Assembly (NCBI RefSeq): GCF_003997935.1
Contig: NZ_RZQL01000003.1
Location: forward strand, 32,337 to 96,336
Length of the DNA: 64,000 nt
Source: Mesorhizobium sp. M7A.F.Ca.US.006.01.1.1
GTDB taxonomy: Bacteria > Pseudomonadota > Alphaproteobacteria > Rhizobiales > Rhizobiaceae
Direction: 5' to 3'
Below the pieces are notes generated by a model, which saw nothing but the letters and a program-made list of their open reading frames with translations, had not been told where the DNA came from and ran no database searches. This document shows, one piece after another, positions 19,286-27,762 of the stretch (positions are counted from its first letter, which is position 1; each line of letters begins with the position of its first letter). Made by a program: the position numbers and the translations under genes.

Positions 19286-19409
19286 GATAACCCCCGAATA
19301 AGCGGCCCACCCGGCCGCGGGGCGACCATTGCATGCAGCGCTGAATCGCGGAAGTGGACCGGATGAGCCGATCCCTGACTTAATTTGGGTCCAACGAAAC
19401 TTCCGCGCT

Positions 19410-19787
19410 CTACGGCACCAGATCGATCGTCTCGGTGGAATGTTCCACGCAGATGAAGCAGCAGGTGTCGCAGGGCTGGTCATTGTCCGGCCCGACGCCG
19501 GCCGAGAGGCTGTCATTGCCGTCGGCCCAGGCGCCATAGCAGATATGTTCGCCCTGATTGCAGGAGAACGGCACGGATTTCTGCGACCCGGGGGCGATCA
19601 GGAACACCTTGTCATTGCCCGGCCAGACCGTCTCACGGTCGCGGCTGAACAGCTCGACCGCGACAGATTCCTTGCGCAGGTTCTTGACGAAGAAGGCCAT
19701 GTCGGCGGCCTGCGCCGAGGCGGTGAAGACCAGCGCCGCCAGTGCAACCATACGAAACAGCGTCACGGCCTGGATCTCCCGAATCAT
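19410..19787 (-). CDS. Secreted Cys-rich protein, paralogue of the gene at 18914
   Basis: A 125-residue exported protein with signal segment FRMVALAALVFTASAQA. The mature part matches its neighbour: VELFSRDRETVWPGNDK, CNQGEHICYGAWADGND, Cys cluster CDTCCFIC and the end ETIDLVP. No enzyme motif is seen. The start could also be the internal GTG or ATG slightly downstream. The gap to the paralogue is 124 bases, so the pair may be co-transcribed or have separate promoters. Confidence 0.8.
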   Translation of the reverse strand: MIREIQAVTLFRMVALAALVFTASAQAADMAFFVKNLRKESVAVELFSRDRETVWPGNDKVFLIAPGSQKSVPFSCNQGEHICYGAWADGNDSLSAGVGPDNDQPCDTCCFICVEHSTETIDLVP

Positions 19788-19815
19788 CGCGGCAGAATCG
19801 CATGCCTGCCCGTAA

Positions 19816-21303
19816 CTAGGAAGGCGCGGAACGCTGCGTCGCGATCTCATGCCCCAGCCGCACCGTTTCACGCACCAGCAGGTCGAGATCCTCGCGCCGT
19901 GTGCGATGATTGGTGATCGCCACGCGCAACCAGTGCTCGCCATGCACCGTGGTGTCCGAAAGGGCCGCAATGCCCTGTTCCTGCAGCCGCAGCATGATCT
20001 CCGTATTGAGCGCCTTCAGAGCCTCGCCTGTCAGATCGGGCTGATAGCGGAAGCAGACGATGTTGACGGTCGGCGGTGCCGCCAGTTGCAACCGGGGCGC
20101 GGCCTCGATCAAGCCGGCAAGATAGGCGGCCTGGGCAATGTTCTGGTCGATCAGGCGGCCGAATTTTTCGACGCCATGCTCCTTCAGCGCCATCCACACC
20201 TTCAGCGCGCGAAAACCGCGCGACGTCTGCAGGCCGTAGTCGTGCAGCCATTCGCCGGAAGCGAGGCCGCGCGGCGTCGATTCCAGATATTCCGGCGTCA
20301 CAGCAAAGGTCCCGCGATGCGCGGCGGCATCCCTGACCAGGGCGCAGCCGACCTCGAACGGTGCGTGCAGCCATTTGTGGGGATCGAGCGCGACCGAATC
20401 GGCCCGTTCGATGCCGGAGACGCGATGGGCATTTTCAGGCGCAATGGCGATCAGCGCGCCGATGCAGCCGTCAACATGGAACCAGAGGCCTTCCTCATGT
20501 GCCAGCTTCGCAAGCGCCTGCAAATCGTCGATCGCCCCGGTGTTGACGGTGCCGGCCGTACCGATGACGCAGGCCGGCTTTAACCCTGCCGCGCGGTCCT
20601 CAGTGATCGCCGCACGCAAGGCAGCGATATCGATGCGCAGCCCGCTATCGGTCGGGATGCGGCGCAGTGCCCGGTTGCCGAGGCCAAGTGCCTCCATCGC
20701 CTTGCGGTGGCAGGAGTGGATCTGCTCCGAGCCGTAGAAGCGCAGCGGCTTTTCGATGGCGGCGACACCGTGCTCGCGCACGTCGATGCCGGCCTTGACG
20801 TTGCGCGCCACGCTCAGCCCTATAATGTTGGCCATCGAGCCGCCGCTGACCAGCGTGCCGCCGGCAGAAGCGGGAAAGCCCAGCATCTGCTTGCACCAGT
20901 TCACCACCTGGCTGTCCATCAGCCCGGCGGCGTGGTTGCCGCCGCCGAGGTTCGAGCCCTGGATAGCCGCCAGGAAGTCGCCGAGCGCGCCGGTGAAGTT
21001 GCTCGACCCCATATACCAGGACCAGAAGCGCGGATGGATGTTGCCCATCGGATAGGACATCACCGTGCGCGACACCTCGGCATAGACAGCATCCAGCGGC
21101 GCCGGCGAGCGCGGCAGGGGTGCGGCGAAGGCCTCTCTCACATTGGCCGGCATCTCCCGCCAGACCGGGCGGTCGCGCACATCGCGGAGATAATCGACCG
21201 CATCGTCGATGACCCGGTGCGACAGGGCCTGCACATCGGCCCAGTCCAAGGGATCGAGCGTTTCCTCGTCCACCAGGCCGAGGTTTCCTTGCACGGCGTC
21301 CAT
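19816..21303 (-). CDS. Pyridoxal-phosphate-dependent decarboxylase (aromatic-L-amino-acid decarboxylase family)
   Basis: A 495-residue group II decarboxylase. The PLP lysine is in SVALDPHKWLHAPFE. Other family blocks are NIHPRFWSWYMGSSN, GTLVSGGSMANIIGL, IGTAGTVNTGAIDDL and FHVDGCIGAL (the PLP-interacting DGC in place of the more usual D-A-A). The substrate may be an aromatic amino acid, glutamate or another; sequence alone does not decide. The ATG at 21303 is the family start. It runs 13 bases downstream of the cysteine synthase frame. Confidence 0.88.
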   Translation of the reverse strand: MDAVQGNLGLVDEETLDPLDWADVQALSHRVIDDAVDYLRDVRDRPVWREMPANVREAFAAPLPRSPAPLDAVYAEVSRTVMSYPMGNIHPRFWSWYMGSSNFTGALGDFLAAIQGSNLGGGNHAAGLMDSQVVNWCKQMLGFPASAGGTLVSGGSMANIIGLSVARNVKAGIDVREHGVAAIEKPLRFYGSEQIHSCHRKAMEALGLGNRALRRIPTDSGLRIDIAALRAAITEDRAAGLKPACVIGTAGTVNTGAIDDLQALAKLAHEEGLWFHVDGCIGALIAIAPENAHRVSGIERADSVALDPHKWLHAPFEVGCALVRDAAAHRGTFAVTPEYLESTPRGLASGEWLHDYGLQTSRGFRALKVWMALKEHGVEKFGRLIDQNIAQAAYLAGLIEAAPRLQLAAPPTVNIVCFRYQPDLTGEALKALNTEIMLRLQEQGIAALSDTTVHGEHWLRVAITNHRTRREDLDLLVRETVRLGHEIATQRSAPS

Positions 21304-21316
21304 ACCAGATCTCCCG

Positions 21317-22404
21317 TCAAGCCGCCGGAAACTGGCAGCCGGGCGTCGAGCGCGACAGGGCCGTCTCGTCGGCATCCATCTCGGCCTCGATGCCGTCGAA
21401 CAGCGGCGTCGACATGTAGCGCTCGCCGGTGTCTGGCAGCATGCACAGGATCACCGCGCCGGCCGGCGCCTTCTCCGCGACCTGCCGTGCCACGGCGAAG
21501 GTGGCGCCGCCGGAAATGCCGGTGAAGATGCCCTCTTTGCGCGCCAATTCCCTCGCCCATTTGATGCCCTCGGGCCCGGCGATCGGGATCACCTCGTCAT
21601 AGAGGCTGGTGTCGATCGCCTCCTGCAGCACGTTGGGGATGAAATCCGGCGTCCAGCCCTGGATCGGGTGCGGCTCGAAGGCTGGATGGCTGGCGGCGGG
21701 GGCACCATCGGCGCCGCGCTGCTGGACCTTGCCGCTGCCGATGAGCTGCGCGTTGGCCGGCTCGGAGAGCACGATACGGGTTTCCGGCCGCTCGCGGCGC
21801 AGCACGCGCGCCACGCCCACCACCGTGCCGCCGGTGCCATAGCCGGTGACGAAGCAATCGAGCCGCGAGCCGGCGAAATCATTGACGATCTCGCGCGCCG
21901 TCGTTGCTTCGTGGATGGCGGCGTTGGCGCCGTCTCGAACTGGCGGGCAAGGAACCAGCCATTGGCCTCGGCCAGTTCCACCGCCTTCTTGTACATGCCG
22001 AAACCTTTTTCGGCGCGCGGCGTCAGCACCACCTTGGCGCCCAGCATGCGCATCAGCTTGCGGCGCTCGACCGAAAAACTGTCGGCCATGGTGACGACCA
22101 GCGGATAGCCCTTTTGCGCGCAGACCATGGCGAGGCCAATGCCGGTGTTGCCGCTGGTCGCCTCGACCACCGTCTGGCCCGGCTTCAGCGCACCGCTGCG
22201 CTCGCCCTCCTCGATGATGTTAAGCGCCAACCGGTCCTTCACCGAGGCGCCGGGATTGAAATACTCGGCCTTGACATAAATCGACGCGTGGGACGGTCCG
22301 AGATTGTTGATGCGAACCACCGGCGTGTCGCCGACGGTGTCGAGAATGCTGTCGAACAGGCGGCCGCGCCCGGCCGTGGTTCTGATCTTCTGCTGCTGCA
22401 ACAT
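21317..22404 (-). pseudogene. cysK: Cysteine synthase A, single-base frameshift
   Basis: A 1088-base cysK-like region in two frames. The first frame (from 22404) has VGDTPVVRINNLGP, the PLP-lysine block NPGASVKDR and VEATSGNTGIGLAMVCAQKG. It holds through WFLARQFETA, then loses homology. The other frame resumes with an expected AREIVNDFAG and VGVARVLRR stretch and runs to EGIFTGISGGATFAV. Comparing codons, one G appears to be missing near 21928-21931. CysK makes cysteine from O-acetylserine and sulfide. Sequencing error or real decay are both possible. Confidence 0.85.
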
Positions 22405-22590
22405 TTTTGGTCCTCCTCGAGTGTCTTCACAGGCCGGTTACAAACCGGCGGGTTGGGCGGCGAGGTTTGGTGACCTTGCCGCGCTAGGACTGAGATGCCG
22501 CATAGCGGCAATGACGGTATCCGGCGCTTAAATCCGCTGCCGGATGCGCCGTGTCGTGTTTGGTGATACAGGAGAGGCCGACAGGCCAGC

Positions 22591-24636
22591 GTGGGAGCAG
22601 GCGTGGAAACGCACGTGGAATCCACCCGATCGAGGCTGAACGGCGAGATGCCGGTCCTTTCCGTGCGCCTGCTCGGACCGCTGATGATCTCCCACAACGA
22701 TGTGCCGGTTGCGCTGCCGTCGTCACGCAAGCTGCGCGCGCTGCTCGCCTATCTGGCGCTGGCGCCGCATCCGGTCGGCCGCAGTCGCCTGTGCGAGTTG
22801 TTGTGGGATGTGCCGAACGACCCGCGGGGCGAACTGCGCTGGTGCCTGAGCAAGCTGCGTGGCGCGCTCGACGCGGTGGGCCGACACCGGGTCGCGACAC
22901 AGGGCGACACGGTCGTACTCGATCTGAGCGATTGCCTGGTCGATGCGCTGGAGGTGAGCCGCGCCGCCACGCAAGGGCTCGGCACCCTTGATGTCGACCG
23001 CTTGCGGGCGCTGGCCAAACTGTTTGCCGGCGATTTCCTGGACGGGCTGGAGCTCGAGCGCAGCCCGCATTTCAACAGCTGGCTGATCGCGCAGCGCCGG
23101 CGCTTCAGCGCTTGCCATGCCGCCGTGCTGGAACGGCTTGTCGCGAGCCTGCCGGCGCATAGTGACGAGGCGATCGCCCATCTCGACACATGGGTGGAAC
23201 TGGCGCCGTTCGACACGCGTGCGCATGCAGCACTTCTGGCCGGTCTGGCCGGGCGCGGCGAGGCCGGTGCGGCCGAAGAGCATCTGGCAGCGGCGGAACG
23301 ATTGTTTCGGTCGGAGGAACTCGATTTCGCACCGCTTCGCGCGGCCTGGCGGGCGATCTGTGACCGACGGTCGGGCACCTCGCTTCGGGCGGCCTGCCTG
23401 TCCACGCTATCGCCACTGGTGGCCACCTTGCCCACCGCACCCGGCCCGGTCGAGCCCAGCCACGCTTCGCTGGCGGTGATGCCGTTTGTCGAGGAGAGCG
23501 GCGGCACGCGCGGCGGATTGGCCGACGGTTTCACCCACGACATCATCACCCGCCTGGCCAAGCTCAGGGATTTCTTCGTCATCGCGCGCGGATCGGTGTT
23601 TGCGCTGGCAGAGCAGAACATCGCGCCCGAGGATGCCGGCCGCCGGCTGAATGTCGACTATGTCGCCACCGGCACGGTGCGCAGCCCGTCCGGCCGCCTC
23701 ATCGTCAGCGTCGAACTGATCGAGGTGCGCAGCGCCAGGATCGTCTGGGCCGAGACCTTCGAGCGCAGGCCCGATGACATCTTTTCCGTGCTCGACGACA
23801 TCGGCAACAGCATCGTCTCCTCGATCTCGGCCGAGATCGAAACAGTCGAGCGCAACCGCGCCATGCTGAAGGCGCCCAGCTCGCTCAACGCCTGGGAGGC
23901 GTACCATCGCGGCCTCTGGCACATGTACCGCTTCACCCAGGTCGAAAACGAGCAGGCGCGGCATTTCTTTGCCCACGCCTTGCAGCTCGACCCGACCTTT
24001 GCCCGCGCCTATGCCGGCCTGTCCTTCACCCACTGGCAGAACGCTTTCCAGCGCTGGGGCGACCGCGACCGCGAAAGCGCGCTGGCCTTCGAGAGCGCCG
24101 GAAACAGCCTGCTGGTCGATGACCACAATCCGGCCGCGCATTGGGCAATGGGCCGGGCGCTGTGGCTGCGCGGCGAGCAGGACGGTTCGCTGCTCGAACT
24201 GGAACGGGCGGTCGATCTCAGCCCCAACTTCGCGCTTGGCCACTACGCGTTGTCCTTCGTGCATTCGCAGTCGGGCGACCCGCAAGCGGCGATCGGCTCT
24301 TCCGATCATTCGCGTCATCTCAGCCCGTTCGACCCATTGCTGTTCGGCATGCTGGGCGCACGCGCCATGGCGCATGTCCGGCTCGGCCAGTTCGAGGAAG
24401 CGGCCGAATGGGCGCTGAAGGCGGCGGCGCGGCCCAACGCCCACGCCATCATACTGGCGATCGCGGCGCACTGCCTGGCGCTGGCCGGACGGCTCGACGA
24501 GGCGCGCGGCTTCGCCGCCGCCATCCGCAAGACAAGGCCGGACTATTGCGCCGACGATTTCATCGGCACCTTCCGCTTCGAACCGGATGCCGTAGCGCTG
24601 TTCCGGCAGGGCGCCAGCCGCATCGGGCTGAACTGA
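22591..24636 (+). CDS. SARP/BTAD-like regulator with TolB-like and TPR regions
   Basis: A 681-residue protein. The N-terminal 100 residues form an OmpR-type winged helix (LSVRLLGPLMISHNDV ... RSRLCELLWDVPNDPRGELRWCLSKLR). A BTAD-type helical repeat region follows to about 260. Residues about 295-430 resemble the TolB-like/adenylate-cyclase-associated segment (LAVMPFVEESGG, VDYVATGTVR, RIVWAETFER), and the remainder is TPR-like (HFFAHALQLDPTFARAYAGL). It is divergent from cysK, 186 bases away, so control of that gene is plausible but unproven. The start could be the ATG at 22648. Confidence 0.85.
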   Translation: MGAGVETHVESTRSRLNGEMPVLSVRLLGPLMISHNDVPVALPSSRKLRALLAYLALAPHPVGRSRLCELLWDVPNDPRGELRWCLSKLRGALDAVGRHRVATQGDTVVLDLSDCLVDALEVSRAATQGLGTLDVDRLRALAKLFAGDFLDGLELERSPHFNSWLIAQRRRFSACHAAVLERLVASLPAHSDEAIAHLDTWVELAPFDTRAHAALLAGLAGRGEAGAAEEHLAAAERLFRSEELDFAPLRAAWRAICDRRSGTSLRAACLSTLSPLVATLPTAPGPVEPSHASLAVMPFVEESGGTRGGLADGFTHDIITRLAKLRDFFVIARGSVFALAEQNIAPEDAGRRLNVDYVATGTVRSPSGRLIVSVELIEVRSARIVWAETFERRPDDIFSVLDDIGNSIVSSISAEIETVERNRAMLKAPSSLNAWEAYHRGLWHMYRFTQVENEQARHFFAHALQLDPTFARAYAGLSFTHWQNAFQRWGDRDRESALAFESAGNSLLVDDHNPAAHWAMGRALWLRGEQDGSLLELERAVDLSPNFALGHYALSFVHSQSGDPQAAIGSSDHSRHLSPFDPLLFGMLGARAMAHVRLGQFEEAAEWALKAAARPNAHAIILAIAAHCLALAGRLDEARGFAAAIRKTRPDYCADDFIGTFRFEPDAVALFRQGASRIGLN

Positions 24637-24764
24637 AGCCCGGGATCGCCATCTGGGGGATCGCCTGGGAATTTTGCCTCAAATCCGCTGGGTTAACGAA
24701 GTCGGAAGGAGTTGTTTAACCGTTCGCGGCTATGTCATCGGTCCCGGGGGCCGACAAAGTGAGT

Positions 24765-24947
24765 ATGATGAGCAACAGCCCCGACAAGCGCAATGAATGG
24801 CGCGCCATATTTTACGTGCAGGCTCGCGTTGCCATCCTGTTTGTCCCGGTGGTTGCCAGCCTGCTGATCATAGCGGCGCTTGCCGGAAACGAACGCAAGT
24901 CGGTTCCCAGCATGATCGACCCGACCGTCACCGGCTCCGTGCGGTAG
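24765..24947 (+). CDS. Small single-pass membrane protein, unknown
   Basis: A 60-residue protein starting MMSNSPDKRNEWRAIFYVQA, with one membrane segment (VAILFVPVVASLLIIAALAG) and a short polar tail. No family recognised. The ATG at 24765 follows AAAGTGAGT; another in-frame ATG lies at 24732. It sits between the SARP-like regulator and DUF1232 on the same strand. Confidence 0.55.
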   Translation: MMSNSPDKRNEWRAIFYVQARVAILFVPVVASLLIIAALAGNERKSVPSMIDPTVTGSVR

Positions 24948-25037
24948 ACCGGCGGTCATCGGCTCTTCGAGATGCTCTCGGAGGCAGGCGCCTGGCGTGC
25001 GCTATCGGCGGTTTTCATTTGGCGCTAAAATCATCCG

Positions 25038-25412
25038 ATGGCACTGAATGAGTGGGCCCGAACGATCAAGCGCGATGTGCATGCGCTCTACCTTGCCGCT
25101 CGCGATCCCCGAACGCCCTGGTACGCCAAGGCGCTTGCCGTGTGTGTTGCAAGCTATGCCTTGTCGCCAATCGACCTGATCCCCGATTTCATTCCGGTGA
25201 TCGGCTATCTCGACGACGTGATCCTTGTCCCTTTGGGCGTCCTTGCCGTGGTCAGGATGATACCGCCCGAGGTGATGGCGGAACACAGAAAGACCGCCGC
25301 ACTGGCCGCCGACAGGCCGGTGAGCCGCTACGCGGCGGTGATCATTGTTTGTATCTGGACTGCCTCGATCGTGCTGGCCGGATGGCTGGGATATCTGTAT
25401 TTCGCCGACTGA
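25038..25412 (+). CDS. DUF1232 (YkvA-like) membrane protein
   Basis: A 124-residue protein with the DUF1232 core AVCVASYALSPIDLIPDFIP followed by VIGYLDDVILVPLGV, at about residues 35-75, and one extra C-terminal membrane segment (AAVIIVCIWTASIVLAGWLG). The family is widespread, membrane-associated and uncharacterised. It is followed by a terminator-like hairpin at 25448-25470. Confidence 0.9.
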   Translation: MALNEWARTIKRDVHALYLAARDPRTPWYAKALAVCVASYALSPIDLIPDFIPVIGYLDDVILVPLGVLAVVRMIPPEVMAEHRKTAALAADRPVSRYAAVIIVCIWTASIVLAGWLGYLYFAD

Positions 25413-25447
25413 CTGCCAAGCCGTTCAGCAGGGAGGCCGCCGCCAAG

Positions 25448-25470
25448 AAGCCCGGACGGACCGCGCTTTT
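25448..25470 (+). terminator. Probable terminator after DUF1232
   Basis: Arms AAGCCCGG and CCGCGCTT with a five-base loop and one mismatch, followed by TTTTCTCT. It closely resembles the stronger terminator at 27574-27598, suggesting shared descent or a repeated module. Confidence 0.5.
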
Positions 25471-25499
25471 CTCTGGATTCTGTCGCCATCCGGCGACGC

Positions 25500-25808
25500 T
25501 CAAACAAAGCGCGGGATCGGGCCGTTCTGCGAGGTCACGTTGTCGCCGAGCTCGATAAAAACCTCGTCGACATAGCACCATGCCCAGCCTTCCGGCGGAT
25601 CGTAGCCCTCGATGATCGGATGCTTGGTGGCGTGGAAATGCTTGGTGGCGTGACGGTTGGGCGAGTCGTCGCAGCAGCCGACATGGCCGCAGGTGCGGCA
25701 GAGCCGCAGATGCACCCATTGCGACCCGCTCTTCAGGCACTCCTCGCAGCCGAGGGCGCTCGGCGTCACCTTCCTGATGTCGCGCGTATGTCTGCATTCA
25801 TCCATCAT
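25500..25808 (-). CDS. UBP-type zinc finger protein
   Basis: A 102-residue stand-alone ZnF-UBP domain. Zinc ligands are seen in DECRHTRD, LGCEECLKSG, RLCRTCGHVGCCDDSP and HATKHFHATKHPI, and the ubiquitin-tail pocket end WAWCYVDEVF is present. Bacterial members lack ubiquitin and their partner is unknown. It overlaps the end of the CNB-thioredoxin-reductase-like gene by four bases, so it is the second gene of a two-gene operon; the GGGAG site lies within the upstream gene. Confidence 0.92.
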   Translation of the reverse strand: MMDECRHTRDIRKVTPSALGCEECLKSGSQWVHLRLCRTCGHVGCCDDSPNRHATKHFHATKHPIIEGYDPPEGWAWCYVDEVFIELGDNVTSQNGPIPRFV

Positions 25809-27490
25809 GGTCTCCCGGCCATTCGAGGTGTGTCCGCGTTGCCGCGCGCGAGGTAGGCGTGCAGAGCCGCGACCACCTGGGCGCCTTCGCCGACAGCCGC
25901 CGCGACACGTTTGACCGAGCCGGCACGGACATCGCCTATGGCGAACACGCCGCTGCGGCTCGTCTCCATCTGCGCCAATCCCAGGTCCGATCCGGTGCGC
26001 ACGAAACCCCTGGCGTCCAGCGCGACATCGCAGTTGGCCAGCCAATCGGTGTTCGGATCAGCGCCAATGAAGAGGAAGAGATGGCGGATCGGGCGCGTCG
26101 TTTCCGCGCCGCTGGCGCGGTTGCGCCAGCGCACAGTGGCAAGATTGCCGTCTTCGCCGTCCAGCGCCTCGATTTCGGTCCCGGTCAGCACCTCGATGTT
26201 CGGCTGCGCCCGGATGCGCTCGACCAGATAACGCGACATGCTGGCATCGAGGCTGCCGCCGCGCGCCAGCAGCGCCACTTTGCGCGCATGGCTGGCCAGA
26301 TAGACGGCCGCCTGCCCGGCCGAATTGCCGGCGCCGACCAGCGCTACTTCCTGATCCGCGCAAAGCCGACCTTCGATGGGCGAGGCCCAATAATGCACGG
26401 ACGCTCCCTCGAACTGCGCCAGATTGGCGATGTCGAGGCGGCGGTAGCGCGCACCGCTGGCGATCACCACGCTGCGCGTGCGCACGGTCTCGCCGTCACC
26501 GACATCGAGCAGATAGCGGGCGCCTGACGCGTCGGTGGCGGCGCTCAAAAGCTTCGCCTCGTCCGGGATGACCATTTCGACGCCGAATTTCTGCGCCTGA
26601 TTGTAGGCGCGCGCCATCAGCGCCATGCCCGAAATGCCGGTGGGGAAACCAAGATAGTTCTCGATGCGCGAGGAGGCGCCGGCCTGTCCGCCGAAGGCAC
26701 GGCAATCGAGCACGATCGTCGACAGCCCTTCGGATGCCGCATAGACCGCCGCAGCCAGCCCTGCCGGGCCGGCGCCGACGATGGCCACGTCATATACCGT
26801 ATCGGCATCGATCGACCGCAGCAGGCCGATGCAGCGGGCGAGGTCCTTTTCGCCGGGGTTCATCAGCAGCCTGCCGTTTGGACAGAGCACGATCGGCAGG
26901 TGGTGCGGATCGACCTCGAAGCGTTCTACCAGGGTCTTGGCGCAGGGATCGCTGTCTGAATCGAGCACGCGATGCGGCTGGCCGCTGCGCGCCAGAAAAC
27001 CCTGTAGCCGCAACACGTCGGCATTGTCCTTGGGTCCGATGATGATCGGCCCGCTGGTGGCGCTCTCCAAGAGCCCGACGCGGCGCAGGATCAGCGCCCG
27101 CATGATGCGCTCGCCGAGATTGGCCTCCTGCACCATCAGGTCGCGCAGCCGCTGTGAGGCGATGACGAACGCCTCCACCGGCTCGGCGGCCTGCGCATTG
27201 ACCAGCGAGGGACGGGCCGAAAGCTGCGCCAACTCGCCGACAAAGCTGCCTGGGCCATGCGTGACGATCGTCTCGCGCCGGCCGAGCCCGCCGTCCTGGG
27301 TGATGTCCACGCTGCCCGACAAAACGACGATCAGACCGGGCGCCACATCGCCTGCCGTGACGATGTTCTCGCCGGCCGCATAGGCGCTGGCCTCGCCGAA
27401 CCGGCGCATGCGGTCGATGTCCACCTCGGCCAGCGTGGGGAACGCCTGGTCGCGGCGGGCACCGAAGATCTGGGTGGTGGATTGAGCCAT
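25805..27490 (-). CDS. Cyclic-nucleotide-binding domain fused to thioredoxin-reductase-like FAD oxidoreductase
   Basis: A 561-residue fusion. Residues about 20-140 form a cNMP-binding domain (ENIVTAGDVAPGLIVVLSG, GPGSFVGELAQLS). The C-terminal part from about 235 is a pyridine-nucleotide disulfide-reductase-like fold: FAD loop VGAGPAGLAAAVYAA, NAD loop LVGAGNSAGQAAVYLA, and VFAIGDVRAGSVKRVAAAVG. The CxxC redox pair of true thioredoxin reductases is not visible between the two halves, so disulfide reduction is doubtful. cAMP or a redox signal may gate the enzyme (inference). The UBP zinc-finger gene overlaps its end. Confidence 0.9.
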   Translation of the reverse strand: MAQSTTQIFGARRDQAFPTLAEVDIDRMRRFGEASAYAAGENIVTAGDVAPGLIVVLSGSVDITQDGGLGRRETIVTHGPGSFVGELAQLSARPSLVNAQAAEPVEAFVIASQRLRDLMVQEANLGERIMRALILRRVGLLESATSGPIIIGPKDNADVLRLQGFLARSGQPHRVLDSDSDPCAKTLVERFEVDPHHLPIVLCPNGRLLMNPGEKDLARCIGLLRSIDADTVYDVAIVGAGPAGLAAAVYAASEGLSTIVLDCRAFGGQAGASSRIENYLGFPTGISGMALMARAYNQAQKFGVEMVIPDEAKLLSAATDASGARYLLDVGDGETVRTRSVVIASGARYRRLDIANLAQFEGASVHYWASPIEGRLCADQEVALVGAGNSAGQAAVYLASHARKVALLARGGSLDASMSRYLVERIRAQPNIEVLTGTEIEALDGEDGNLATVRWRNRASGAETTRPIRHLFLFIGADPNTDWLANCDVALDARGFVRTGSDLGLAQMETSRSGVFAIGDVRAGSVKRVAAAVGEGAQVVAALHAYLARGNADTPRMAGRP

Positions 27491-27573
27491 GGCTTTGAGC
27501 GTAGCGAAGCGGGCGCGGAGTTTGAAGCGGTTTGTGAGGGGACTGGCCAGAAGGGGAGGTCTGGCGGCAAAGA

Positions 27574-27598
27574 AAAAGCCCGGACGAACCGGGCTTTT
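27574..27598. terminator. Strong bidirectional terminator, probable original tRNA-Leu terminator
   Basis: Perfect ten-base arms AAAAGCCCGG and CCGGGCTTTT with a five-base loop, with A-tract and T-tract on both sides. It lies 41 bases outside the left attachment repeat. Before the island inserted it would have been directly downstream of the minus-strand tRNA-Leu, so it was probably that gene's terminator. Confidence 0.75.
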
Positions 27599-27638
27599 CT
27601 CTAAGTTTCTGAACCGTCGAATGGTTCGAAACGGGAAT

Positions 27639-27662
27639 TTGGTGCCCAGAAGAGGACTCGAA
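27639..27662. repeat. Left attachment site (attL), 24-bp direct repeat
   Basis: Exact copy of the tRNA-Leu 3' end (CCA plus T-arm side) found at the right end. Outside it lies the original downstream sequence of the tRNA, including a strong terminator. Confidence 0.92.
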
Positions 27663-27675
27663 TAGCCTCCTAGCT

Positions 27676-27740
27676 AGCTCTTGATTATACTAGATAATCT
27701 CTTCTCAGAATTCCAGGTTGTGTAGCACACACGTGTAGCA
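27676..27740. promoter_or_regulatory. Candidate integrase arm sites, left end
   Basis: AGCTCTTGATT at 27676-27686 is the reverse complement of AATCAAGAGCT at 59181-59191, and both lie 10-13 bases inside their direct repeat. TTGTGTAGCA at 27718-27727, with GTGTAGCA again at 27733-27740, recurs at 59139-59148. Such mirrored and repeated short sites fit core-flanking and arm-type integrase binding sites. Confidence 0.5.
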
Positions 27741-27762
27741 TGAACCAATATCCGGTACCGCC

